DNA from: Natrinema pellirubrum DSM 15624
GTDB lineage: Archaea; Halobacteriota; Halobacteria; Halobacteriales; Natrialbaceae
Length of the DNA: 64,000 bases
Assembly (NCBI RefSeq): GCF_000230735.2
Contig: NC_019962.1
Span: 2,356,001 to 2,420,000 of the forward strand
Direction: 5' to 3'
The notes beneath the pieces were generated by a model. It did not search any database, was not told where the DNA came from, and saw only the letters and a list, made by a program, of their open reading frames with translations. Shown here one piece after another: positions 16,150-24,574 of the stretch (the first letter of the stretch is position 1; every line of letters starts with the position of its first letter). Position numbers and translations under genes: made by a program.

Positions 16150-17178
16150 ATGAAGCTGACACGACGCGCGCTGGTGAAAGCGGGAACCGGCGCGGTCACG
16201 ACGGGGGCGATTGCCGGCTGTCTCGACGATATCGATCCAGCGAGCGCCCAGATCGACGCCGGCTACGCCGCCTTCTTCACGCTCTGGGACTGGGCCGAAC
16301 AGGTCAGCGGCGACGCGATCGACTTCGAGAACCCGGTCGGAACGGGCGAGGCCGGCCACGGCTGGCAACCGAGCGGGGACCTCACCCGGAACGTCGCCGA
16401 CACCGGGGCCTTCGTCTACCTCGATACGCCCGAGTTCTCGTGGGCGCAGGACCTCGCGGCGACCCTCGAGTCCGACTACGACACCGTCGCCGTGATCGAC
16501 GGCCTCGAGGGACTGGAAGACCGACTCCTCAGGTGGGACCACGAGGTCGACACCGGGGGTCACGACGGGAACGATCACGACGAGACCGAAAGCGACGACC
16601 ACGAGGGCCACGATCACGACGAGACCGACTACGACCCCCACGTCTGGCTCGATCCCGTCATCGCGGGGGAGATCGTCGACACGATCGCGACCGGGCTGGC
16701 CGACGCCGATCCGGACAACGCCGACACCTACGAGGAAAACGCCGCGGCGTACGTCGACGACCTCGAGTCGCTGGACGAGCGACTGCAGGATCTCTTCGGG
16801 TCGGCCGATCGTCGGACCGCCGTCTTCGCCGGCCACGACTCCTTTACCTATCTGCAGGATCGATACGGGTTCGAACTGCACACGCCCGTCGGCGTCTCGC
16901 CCCAGGAGACCCCGTCGTCGGGAGAGATCTCCGAGACGATCTCGCTTATCGACGACGAGGGGATCGAGACGATCCTTTACGATCCGTTCGAAGCGCCCAC
17001 CGGCGAGTACCCACAACTCGTCGAGACGCTGCTTCGGGACAGCACGGCGACCGACGCGATGCCATTGAGTCACCTCTCGGGAACCCTCTCGGCGTGGGAA
17101 GACGAGGGGTGGGGGTACCGCGAGCAAATGGAAGAAATAAACCTCCCCGCGCTCAGAGAGGTAGTAGACGCACAGTGA
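16150..17178 (+). CDS. znuA: Zinc/manganese ABC transporter substrate-binding lipoprotein
   Basis: A 342-residue cluster A-I (ZnuA/TroA-like) metal-binding protein. The signal has an RRALVKAG Tat motif and a lipobox ending in IAGC (Cys about residue 25), so it is probably anchored outside the membrane. A His/Asp-rich loop (residues about 138-158, with HDGNDHDE and HEGHDHDE) precedes DPHVWLDPV, the family metal-binding segment, as in zinc-specific ZnuA proteins. Later parts include AGHDSFTYLQDRYG and GVSPQETPSSGE. Its TGA overlaps the start of the ATPase gene, so the three genes form one operon. Zinc is favoured by the His-rich loop; manganese remains possible. Confidence 0.9.
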   Translation: MKLTRRALVKAGTGAVTTGAIAGCLDDIDPASAQIDAGYAAFFTLWDWAEQVSGDAIDFENPVGTGEAGHGWQPSGDLTRNVADTGAFVYLDTPEFSWAQDLAATLESDYDTVAVIDGLEGLEDRLLRWDHEVDTGGHDGNDHDETESDDHEGHDHDETDYDPHVWLDPVIAGEIVDTIATGLADADPDNADTYEENAAAYVDDLESLDERLQDLFGSADRRTAVFAGHDSFTYLQDRYGFELHTPVGVSPQETPSSGEISETISLIDDEGIETILYDPFEAPTGEYPQLVETLLRDSTATDAMPLSHLSGTLSAWEDEGWGYREQMEEINLPALREVVDAQ

Positions 17179-17912
17179 CCGTCGTCGACCTCGAGAACGT
17201 GACCTTCGCCTACGGCGAGCAGCCGGCCGTCCGCGACGTCTCGCTGACCGTCGCGGAGGGCGATTTCCTAGGACTGATCGGCCCGAACGGCTCGGGCAAG
17301 ACGACCCTGCTGCAGCTCATGCTCGGGCTGCGCAGCCCCGACAGCGGCTCGATCGAGCTGTTCGGCGAGCCGGTGTCGTCGTTCGAGGACGGCGAGCGGA
17401 TCGGCTACGTCTCCCAACAGGCGACCAGCGGCGGCGGCTCGATGCCGGTCACCGTCCGCGAGGTCGTCACCATGGGCCGGTTCGCCCACGCGGGCCACGG
17501 CCGACTGACCAACACGGACCACGCGGCCGTCGACGACGCCCTCGAGACGGTCGGCATCACCGACCTCGCGGACCGACAGATCAACGCGCTCTCGGGCGGC
17601 CAGCGCCAGCGGGCCTACATCGCGCGGGCGCTGGCCTCCGAGGCCGACCTGCTGGCGCTTGACGAGCCCACCGTCGGCGTCGACGCCGAGTCCCGCGACG
17701 CCTTCTACCAGCTGCTCGAGTCGCTCAACGCCGACGGGATCACGATCATCCTGATCGAACACGACATCGGCGTGGTCACCGACCGGGCGAGTCGGATCGC
17801 CTGTATCAACACCGACCTCTACCACCACGGTGACACGGAATCGTTCGTCGAAAGCGACGCGTTGACCGAGGCCTACGGCGCGAGCGGCCAGGTCGTCCAC
17901 CACCACCACTGA
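17175..17912 (+). CDS. znuC: Zinc/manganese ABC transporter ATP-binding protein
   Basis: A 245-residue ABC ATPase starting at a GTG that overlaps the stop of the binding-protein gene. Walker A (GPNGSGKTTLL, about residue 37), the Q-loop SQQATSGG, the signature LSGGQRQR (about residue 140) and Walker B LLALDEPTVGVD are intact. It powers metal import through the permease encoded immediately downstream. The protein ends with VVHHHH, and another HH occurs in the last 30 residues. This may give metal sensitivity, which is an inference. Spacing to the permease gene is two bases. Confidence 0.93.
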   Translation: MTVVDLENVTFAYGEQPAVRDVSLTVAEGDFLGLIGPNGSGKTTLLQLMLGLRSPDSGSIELFGEPVSSFEDGERIGYVSQQATSGGGSMPVTVREVVTMGRFAHAGHGRLTNTDHAAVDDALETVGITDLADRQINALSGGQRQRAYIARALASEADLLALDEPTVGVDAESRDAFYQLLESLNADGITIILIEHDIGVVTDRASRIACINTDLYHHGDTESFVESDALTEAYGASGQVVHHHH

Positions 17913-17914
17913 CG

Positions 17915-18934
17915 ATGTCGACTCGCTCTTCCCTTCGCCGACGGCTCGAGCGTGTCGGGATCGGCCTGACCGCGATTCTGGCGGTGGCGATGGTCGGCCT
18001 ACTGGCGATCGATGCGCTCCGTTCGTATCCGGTCGTGGACGTGATCTACGAGCAGGCCCGGATCGCGGGCTGGTGGCTCGATCACTACCTGGGGACGAAC
18101 GTCTTCTACCATCCCTTCATGTGGCGCTCGATCGCGACGGGGATCCTGATCGGCGTCGTCGCGCCGCTTGTCGGGACCTATCTCGTCCACCGCGAGATGG
18201 CCCTGATCGGCGAGACGCTGGCACATACTGCGTTCGCCGGCGTTGCCGTCGGGCTCGTGGTGAGTTCGATGACCGGCTGGAGCGGCTCGCTGATGCTCGT
18301 CGCACTGGTCGTCGGCATCCTCGGGGCGCTTGGCGTCCAGTGGCTGGCCGAGCGGACCGACACCTACGGCGACGTCCCGATCGCGATCATGCTGACCGGG
18401 AGCTTCGCCGTCGGCACGCTCATCATCAGCTACGGCCGCGGAATGACCGGGTTCAACGTCGAGGGCTATCTCTTCGGGAACATCTCGGTCGTCACCCCCT
18501 CAGGGGCGCGCCTGATGGCCGTCATCAGCGTCGTCGTCGTCCTCGTTACCGTCGCGACCTACAAACAACTGCTTTTCATCACTTTCGACGAACAGGCCGC
18601 CCGCGTCGCGCGACTCAACGTCACCTGGTACAACACCCTACTGATCGTGATGACGGCCGTCGTCGTCGTCGGCGCGATGCAGATCCTCGGCGTGATCCTC
18701 GTCGCCGCAATGTTGGTCGTCCCCGTCGCGACCGCGACGCAGGTCGCCCACAGCTTCCGCGAGACGCTGACCCTGTCGATCCTCGTCGGACAGATCGCGG
18801 TCGTCGGCGGCTTTGCCCTCTCGATCTCACAGGGGCTGCCCACCGGCGGCTCGATCGTCGTCGTCGCGATCGCTTGCTACCTGCTCGCAATCTTCGCCTC
18901 GAGTCGCTCGACGGCCGCGATCTCGACGCACTGA
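17915..18934 (+). CDS. znuB: Zinc/manganese ABC transporter permease
   Basis: A 339-residue ABC-3 family permease with eight or nine hydrophobic helices. The N-terminal 50 residues, including one helix, extend beyond the usual family start; the conserved domain begins near FMWRSIATGILIGVVAPLVGTYLV. ERTDTYGDVPIAIMLTGS and FDEQAARVARLNV match the coupling regions of ZnuB/TroC proteins. It would form the membrane channel with the ATPase and binding protein encoded upstream. The operon probably ends here, since the next gene is on the opposite strand six bases later. Confidence 0.92.
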   Translation: MSTRSSLRRRLERVGIGLTAILAVAMVGLLAIDALRSYPVVDVIYEQARIAGWWLDHYLGTNVFYHPFMWRSIATGILIGVVAPLVGTYLVHREMALIGETLAHTAFAGVAVGLVVSSMTGWSGSLMLVALVVGILGALGVQWLAERTDTYGDVPIAIMLTGSFAVGTLIISYGRGMTGFNVEGYLFGNISVVTPSGARLMAVISVVVVLVTVATYKQLLFITFDEQAARVARLNVTWYNTLLIVMTAVVVVGAMQILGVILVAAMLVVPVATATQVAHSFRETLTLSILVGQIAVVGGFALSISQGLPTGGSIVVVAIACYLLAIFASSRSTAAISTH

Positions 18935-18939
18935 GCCGT

Positions 18940-19386
18940 TCACGAACCGGATTTTGCGCGTCCCTCGTCGACGAGCTGTACGAGCGCACCGACGCCGGAA
19001 CAGAGGATGCCGATCGGAACGAGCGCGAGTCCGATCCCGAGCCCGTATCCGGGAACGAAGACGTCGAACACGTGCGCGATCAGCATGGGGACAACTAGCA
19101 CGACGACCGAGAGGCTCCCGATGACGGCCCCGGTCGTGAGCAACTGTCGCGACCGTTCCGCCGGTTCCCGGACGCGGTCGACGAGGAACAACAGTCCCGC
19201 TTCCGCGAGCGTGACGACTCCGACGGCGACACATAATAGCACGAAGAGTCCAGTGAGGCCCGCCGCGAACCCGTCACCGGGCGGGTTTTCCGGGATCGTT
19301 TCGACGTACAGTACCGCGGTCACGAAACTGAGGACGGCCAGCAATGCGGTGACGGTGGCGATCGGTCGGGAACGTGGCTGATACAT
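18940..19386 (-). CDS. Four-helix membrane protein, unknown
   Basis: Encodes 148 residues with four clear hydrophobic segments (about residues 8-26, 38-62, 84-107 and 112-137) joined by short acidic loops and a charged C-terminus. No family was recognised and there are no conserved catalytic residues. The gene is convergent with the metal permease gene and its end almost touches it. A small uncharacterised haloarchaeal membrane protein is the most that can be said. Confidence 0.7.
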   Translation of the reverse strand: MYQPRSRPIATVTALLAVLSFVTAVLYVETIPENPPGDGFAAGLTGLFVLLCVAVGVVTLAEAGLLFLVDRVREPAERSRQLLTTGAVIGSLSVVVLVVPMLIAHVFDVFVPGYGLGIGLALVPIGILCSGVGALVQLVDEGRAKSGS

Positions 19387-19574
19387 CGGAGGGACAGGAG
19401 TTCAGTTGACATGTCGAACTGATAACTGTACCGACCCGGCCGGTCTCGATGTATCGCCCGCTCGAGACACGGCATCGATTCCGACTCGGGAGACCGGCCC
19501 GAACACGGTCCGTCACCGGGACTCGAGTCGGCTTCGACCCCGGTAATTACGTCGTCCTGCGCCGAGGCGTTCGT

Positions 19575-19967
19575 ATGCGCAGTCGATCGACCGGCGTCCT
19601 CACGAGCGCGGTCCTCGCGTTCGCCGTCGGCTACGTTCTCTGGCCGCCCGGGTACGTCTACTGGACTCGAGTCGCGGACGTACTGGGTGAGCCGCTGACT
19701 CTCGCGCTCGTCGCGTTACTCGCCGCAGTCGGCGGCGCGGTCGCCACCCTCCGTCTGGCGGTCCCACTCGCCGACCTCGTCGCCGGCAGTGTACTCGCCT
19801 ACGCGGTCGGCATGGCGTTGCTCGAGTCGGTCATCACGGCAGATAGTCCGGTCCATTTCCTGCTGTACGGCGGGCTGGTGCTGTGGTACTGGCTCGGGGC
19901 AACGGTCGCCGCGGTCGGACGGTCGTCCCGCGACGATCGGGCCGTCAGTTCCGGCCGCCCCGAGTGA
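19575..19967 (+). CDS. Small membrane protein, unknown
   Basis: Encodes 130 residues from the ATG at 19575; the frame is open back to 19449 but that stretch is Arg-rich and unlike the protein. Three or four hydrophobic segments (about residues 9-25, 35-55, 60-85 and 92-112) predict an integral membrane protein. No motif or family was recognised. It is divergent from the other small membrane protein gene and lies 92 bases before the acd operon in the same direction. Confidence 0.65.
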   Translation: MRSRSTGVLTSAVLAFAVGYVLWPPGYVYWTRVADVLGEPLTLALVALLAAVGGAVATLRLAVPLADLVAGSVLAYAVGMALLESVITADSPVHFLLYGGLVLWYWLGATVAAVGRSSRDDRAVSSGRPE

Positions 19968-20059
19968 GGATCTCCCTTGAGCGCGGCGTTCCGACGCCCG
20001 GTACCGGATGGCGGGAACACGCCATATGCTTAACACGCTACCCGGACAACCATCGACCG

Positions 20060-22171
20060 ATGGGACGGTTATCCGCACTCTTCGATCCCGAGACCGTCGC
20101 CGTGGTCGGCGCGACCGACCGCGAGGGCGCGGTTGGCCGGGCGATCCTCGAGAACCTGCGAGACGGGTTCGACGGCGAGGTCGTTCCGATCAACCCTTCG
20201 CGCGAGACGGTTCTCGGGCTCGAGTGTTACGAGGACGCGACGAGCGCGCCGCCGATCGATCTGGCGGTGGTCGTAGTACCGCCCGATATCGTCATCGAGG
20301 CGATTCGGGACGTGGCCGACGCCGGCACCGAGAACGTCGTCGTCATCACGGCCGGCTTCTCGGAGACGGGCGGCGAGGGTGCCGAACGCGAACGGCGACT
20401 GCGCGAGATCGCCGCCGAACACGACCTCAACGTCGTCGGCCCGAACAGCCTCGGTATCATGGCCACCGAAAACGGGATGAACGCCACTTTCGGCCCCGAA
20501 GACGCCCAGGAGGGCTCGATCTCCTTTATGAGTCAGTCCGGAGCGTTCATCACCGCCGTGCTGGACTGGGCCAACGAACAGGGGATCGGCTTTCGAGACG
20601 TCGTCTCGCTGGGCAACAAGACCGTTCTCGACGAGACGGACTTCGTCCGCGAGTGGGGGTCGGATCCGAACACCGACGTCATCATCGGCTACCTAGAGGA
20701 CATCGACGACGGGCAGGGCTTTCTCGAGGCCGCCCGCGAGGTCACTGCCGACACCCCGATCGTCCTCGTCAAGTCCGGCCGCACCGATGCCGGCGCGCAG
20801 GCGGCCTCCTCACACACCGGCGCGATCGCCGGCAGCGAACGGGCCTACGAGGCCGGCCTCGAGCAGGCCGGCGTCCTCCGGGCTCGCTCGGTCCAAGAAC
20901 TATTCGACTCCGCGCGGGCGCTGGCCGGCCTGCCCGAACCCGAGTCAGACGGCGTCGCGGTCGTCACCAACGCCGGCGGCCCCGGCGTCCTCACGACCGA
21001 CGCCGTCGGCGACTCGACGCTCGAGATGGCCAGCTTTGCCGACGAGACGATCGATCGACTCGCCGCGGCGATGCCCGACGAGGCCAACGTCTACAACCCG
21101 ATCGACGCGATCGGCGACGCCGACGTCGAGCGGTTCGGCGAGGCCTTGGAGATCGCCCTCGAGGACCCCAACGTCGGCAGTGCGGTCGTCGTCGCCGCGC
21201 CGACCGCCGTTCTCTCCTACGACGACCTGGCCGAGACGGTCATCGAGAAACTCGAGACCCACGACACGCCGGTCGTCACGTGCCTGATGGGCGGCAAGCG
21301 GGCCCGCGACGCCGAGGCGACGCTGCGCGAGTCGGGGATCCCGAACTACTTCGATCCTTCGCGGGCGGTCTCGGGACTCGACGCGCTCGCGCGATTCCGG
21401 GATATCCGCGAGCGGACGGCCGACGAGCCGGCGACGTTCGACGTCGACCGCGAGCGCGCCCGCGAGATCCTCGCCCGGACGAAACGCCGTGACGACAACC
21501 GCCTCGGCGTCGAGTCGATGGAGTTGCTCGAGGCCTACGGGATCCCGACGCCGCGGAGCGAGATCGTCGACGATCCGGACCGCGCCCGCGAGGTCGCCGA
21601 GTCGATCGAGGGCGACGTCGTCATGAAGATCGTCAGCCCCGACATCTCCCACAAATCCGATATCGGCGGCGTCAGAGTCGGCGTCAGCGACGCGGACGTC
21701 GCCAACACCTACGAGGACGTGGTCGCACGGGCGCGAAACTACCAGCCCGACGCGACGATCGTCGGCGTCCAGATCCAGGAGATGCTCGATCTCGAGGCGT
21801 CGACCGAGACGATCGTCGGGATGAACCGTGACCCGCAGTTCGGTCCCCTCGTCCTGTTCGGGCTCGGCGGTATCTTCGTCGAGATCCTCGAGGACACGTC
21901 GGTTCGGGTCGCCCCGTTCGGCGAGGCCGAGGCCCGCGAGATGGTCGACGAGATCCAGGCCGCGCCGCTGTTGCGCGGCGCACGCGGCCGCGAGCCGGCC
22001 GATATCGACGGCGTCGTCGAGACGATCCAGCGGCTTTCACAGCTGGTGACCGACTTCCCGTCGATCCTCGAACTCGACATCAACCCGCTCGTGGCGGGCC
22101 CCGATGGCGTACAGGCGATCGACCTGCGGCTCACGGTCGATCCGGACGATCTCGACACGACAGACCCATGA
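20060..22171 (+). CDS. acd: ADP-forming acetyl-CoA synthetase, fused alpha-beta
   Basis: A 703-residue fused ADP-forming acyl-CoA synthetase that converts acetyl-CoA, ADP and phosphate to acetate and ATP. It is the usual archaeal route for energy from acetyl-CoA. The N-terminal CoA-binding domain (LFDPETVAVVGATDREGAVG), the succinyl-CoA-ligase-like domain with SHTGAIAGSERAYEAG (phosphorylated His region) and the C-terminal ATP-grasp part (GDVVMKIVSPDISHKSDIGG; GLGGIFVEILEDTSVR) appear in order. The ATG at 20060 follows a TATA-like ATGCTTAACA; upstream in-frame codons to 19883 shadow the previous gene. The stop overlaps the next start by four bases. Confidence 0.94.
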   Translation: MGRLSALFDPETVAVVGATDREGAVGRAILENLRDGFDGEVVPINPSRETVLGLECYEDATSAPPIDLAVVVVPPDIVIEAIRDVADAGTENVVVITAGFSETGGEGAERERRLREIAAEHDLNVVGPNSLGIMATENGMNATFGPEDAQEGSISFMSQSGAFITAVLDWANEQGIGFRDVVSLGNKTVLDETDFVREWGSDPNTDVIIGYLEDIDDGQGFLEAAREVTADTPIVLVKSGRTDAGAQAASSHTGAIAGSERAYEAGLEQAGVLRARSVQELFDSARALAGLPEPESDGVAVVTNAGGPGVLTTDAVGDSTLEMASFADETIDRLAAAMPDEANVYNPIDAIGDADVERFGEALEIALEDPNVGSAVVVAAPTAVLSYDDLAETVIEKLETHDTPVVTCLMGGKRARDAEATLRESGIPNYFDPSRAVSGLDALARFRDIRERTADEPATFDVDRERAREILARTKRRDDNRLGVESMELLEAYGIPTPRSEIVDDPDRAREVAESIEGDVVMKIVSPDISHKSDIGGVRVGVSDADVANTYEDVVARARNYQPDATIVGVQIQEMLDLEASTETIVGMNRDPQFGPLVLFGLGGIFVEILEDTSVRVAPFGEAEAREMVDEIQAAPLLRGARGREPADIDGVVETIQRLSQLVTDFPSILELDINPLVAGPDGVQAIDLRLTVDPDDLDTTDP

Positions 22172-23313
22172 CCGATCCAGATTCCGATCCCACGACCGCT
22201 GACAGCGAGACGACCACCGACACCGACGACGCGACTACCGCCGTTCGCGGCGACCCCGACACGCTGCTCGTCAGTTCGCTCGAGGAAAGCGCCGGCAAGA
22301 CGGCGATCACGCTGGCACTGGCCCGCCTCGCAGCGGCCGACGAGGGCGACAGCGTCGGCTACATGAAACCCAAGGGGACCCGCCTCCAGAGCAACGTCGG
22401 GAAGACCTTAGACGAGGACCCGCTGCTCGCCCGCGACCTGCTCGAGCTGGAGGCCGAACTCCACGACCTCGAGCCGGTCGTCTACTCGCCGACGTTCATC
22501 GAGCAGGCGATCCGCGGCCGCGAGGACCCCGACGAACTCCGCGAGCGGGTCCAAGAGGCGTTCGAGACGCTTGCGGCCGACCGCGACCGCATGTTCGTCG
22601 AGGGCGGCGGCCGCTACGACGTCGGCGGCATCGTCGACCTCGCGGACCCCGACGTGGCGGCGTTGCTCGACGCCCGCGTCCTGCTGGTCGCCCCCTACGA
22701 GATCCCCGCGGACGTCGACGATATCATCGCCGCCGCCGACCGGTTCGGCGACCGCCTCGCCGGCGTCGTCTTCAACAGCGTCTCCGATGCGGCCTACGAC
22801 GGGCTCGAGACGGACGTCGTCCCGTTCCTCGAGGGACGGGGAATTCCGATCCACGGCGTCCTCCCGAGCGAGCGGGAGCTGTCGGGCGTGACCGTCGCGG
22901 ACCTGGCCGACGAACTCGGAGCCGAGACCCTCGTCGCGGACGGGGCCGAGAGCTACGTCGAGCGCTTTACCGTCGGCGCGATGGGGGCCGACAGCGCCCT
23001 GCGACACTTCCGCCGGACGAGAGACGCCGCCGTCATCACCGGCGGCGATCGTGCCGAGATCCACACCGCGGCGCTCGAGGCTCCCGGCGTCCGCTGTCTC
23101 ATCCTCACCGGCGGTCACCGACCCTCGAGCGCGATCACCGGGAAAGCCCGGGAGAAGGGCGTCCCGATCCTGTCGGTCCGGACGGACACGCTGACCACCG
23201 TCGAGCGCGCGGAAGACGTCGTCCGGAGCGGCCGGACCCACACCGCAGACACCGTCGACCGCATGCAGCGGCTGCTGTCGGACCACGCCGACGTCGACTC
23301 GATTCTCGAGTAG
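22168..23313 (+). CDS. Phosphotransacetylase-like BioD/DRTGG domain protein
   Basis: A 381-residue cytosolic protein resembling the regulatory N-terminus of long phosphotransacetylases. A P-loop NTPase domain of the dethiobiotin-synthetase type (SLEESAGKTAITLALARL; FVEGGGRYDVGG) occupies residues about 30-215. A DRTGG-type domain follows (RFTVGAMGADSALRHFR; AVITGGDRAEIHTAAL). The catalytic PTA_PTB domain is absent, so it cannot itself transfer acetyl groups by the known mechanism. Its start overlaps the acd stop, implying coupled expression and perhaps control of acetate/acetyl-CoA flux. Confidence 0.85.
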   Translation: MTDPDSDPTTADSETTTDTDDATTAVRGDPDTLLVSSLEESAGKTAITLALARLAAADEGDSVGYMKPKGTRLQSNVGKTLDEDPLLARDLLELEAELHDLEPVVYSPTFIEQAIRGREDPDELRERVQEAFETLAADRDRMFVEGGGRYDVGGIVDLADPDVAALLDARVLLVAPYEIPADVDDIIAAADRFGDRLAGVVFNSVSDAAYDGLETDVVPFLEGRGIPIHGVLPSERELSGVTVADLADELGAETLVADGAESYVERFTVGAMGADSALRHFRRTRDAAVITGGDRAEIHTAALEAPGVRCLILTGGHRPSSAITGKAREKGVPILSVRTDTLTTVERAEDVVRSGRTHTADTVDRMQRLLSDHADVDSILE

Positions 23314-23399
23314 CGCCGGGGAACCGAGCCGTTTCCGGTCACTGGTCGCGACCGCTCGGCGATTCGCTTTTGTCGCTGGCTGAAGTGGCCTCCGTACGA

Positions 23400-24170
23400 A
23401 TGACTGACGTTATCGTTTCTCACGATAAGGCGGAGCAGTACGCGACCGTCGCGATCGACCGACCCGACACTGGCAACGCGATGTCGCCGGCCGTTATCGC
23501 TGATCTCGGAGACCACATCGAGGCGACCGCGGCGGACGACGCCGTTCGATCGATCGTCGTTACCGGCACGGGCGGGACGTTCTCGGCAGGGGCCGATGTC
23601 GACGTCTTCGCCGCTCGAGCCGACGACCCCGATGCCGTGATCGACTATCTCGACTCCTTCTCGGCGCTGTACGCCCGCATGGAGGCTGTGTCCGTCCCGA
23701 TTATCGGACGGGTAAACGGCCCGGCCTACGGCGGCGGCTACGAACTCGCGATGGCCTGTGATCTCAGGATCGCCGCGACCGACGCGACGCTCTGTCCGGC
23801 CGAGATCAGGATGGGAGTCGTCCCGCCGTTCGAGCGCCTCTGTCTGGAACTCGGCGAGGGGCTCGCCCAGGAACTGTGTTTCACCGGCGGCGTCCTCGAG
23901 GCCGAAGCGGTCGCCGACACTGACCTGTTCAGTCGCGTCGTCGCCCCCGACCGCCTCGACGACGCGGTCCGCGACGTGGCCAGTCGGATCGCCCGGCGGA
24001 GTCCGAACGCGGTTGCCCAGACGAAGCGGGCGATGGTGCGACACCGGGCCGACGAGATCGCCCGCGGACGGGCGTATCGGCACGCTCTCGACGAACAGTG
24101 CGTGCGCCATCCGGACTTCGCCGAATCGGTCGCCGCCTTCCGCGAGGGCCGGGAACCCGACTACGAGTGA
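23400..24170 (+). CDS. Enoyl-CoA hydratase/isomerase family protein
   Basis: A 256-residue crotonase-fold enzyme. The CoA-binding and oxyanion-hole segments are visible: GTGGTFSAGADVDVF (about residue 56) and RVNGPAYGGGYELAMACDLRIAA (first glycine-rich turn near residue 104). PAEIRMGVVPPFERL replaces the more usual IGLxPG-GG-T-RL segment, so the second catalytic Glu position is uncertain; the exact reaction (hydration, isomerisation or another) cannot be fixed. It is separated from the acd operon by 86 bases with AT-rich sequence and probably has its own promoter. The ATG at 23400 is preferred to an in-frame TTG at 23370. Confidence 0.88.
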   Translation: MTDVIVSHDKAEQYATVAIDRPDTGNAMSPAVIADLGDHIEATAADDAVRSIVVTGTGGTFSAGADVDVFAARADDPDAVIDYLDSFSALYARMEAVSVPIIGRVNGPAYGGGYELAMACDLRIAATDATLCPAEIRMGVVPPFERLCLELGEGLAQELCFTGGVLEAEAVADTDLFSRVVAPDRLDDAVRDVASRIARRSPNAVAQTKRAMVRHRADEIARGRAYRHALDEQCVRHPDFAESVAAFREGREPDYE

Positions 24171-24259
24171 CGGCGGACTCGAGTCGTCGCCGTCGGGTTC
24201 GCTGCGGTGACTGTCACGTCTGACCAAGAATTAAGAGTCCGCCACGCATGCACCCTGAC

Positions 24260-24553
24260 ATGGACGACACACCCCAAGAGATCACCTCCCTCGTCGGCCG
24301 CGAGGTCTACTCGAACAACGGCGTCTTCGTGGGCGAAGTCGAGGATCTCCGACTGAACATCGACGGCGAGGCCGTCTCCGGCCTCGCGCTCGCGAACCTG
24401 AACAGCGAACTGTTCGCCGAGGAAGCCCGTACCGGACAGGGCATCATCGTCCCCTATCGCTGGGTCCGCTCGGTCGGCGACATCATCCTGATCAACGACG
24501 TCGTCGAACGGGTTCGCGAACCGGACGAAGAAGAAGACGAACTGCTGGCCTGA
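24260..24553 (+). CDS. PRC-barrel domain protein
   Basis: A 97-residue single PRC-barrel protein (ITSLVGREVYSNNGVFVGEVEDLRL at the start, then PYRWVRSVGDIILIND). PRC-barrels occur in photosynthetic reaction centre H subunits and the RNA-maturation protein RimM; archaeal stand-alone forms are common and poorly characterised. AATTAAGAG about 24228-24236 serves as the TATA region and suits the ATG at 24260 (MDDTPQEI); an ATG four codons earlier is possible. It is convergent with the TrkA-N/DHH gene. Confidence 0.88.
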   Translation: MDDTPQEITSLVGREVYSNNGVFVGEVEDLRLNIDGEAVSGLALANLNSELFAEEARTGQGIIVPYRWVRSVGDIILINDVVERVREPDEEEDELLA

Positions 24554-24574
24554 TCGGATTCCGTTTCGCGGCGC

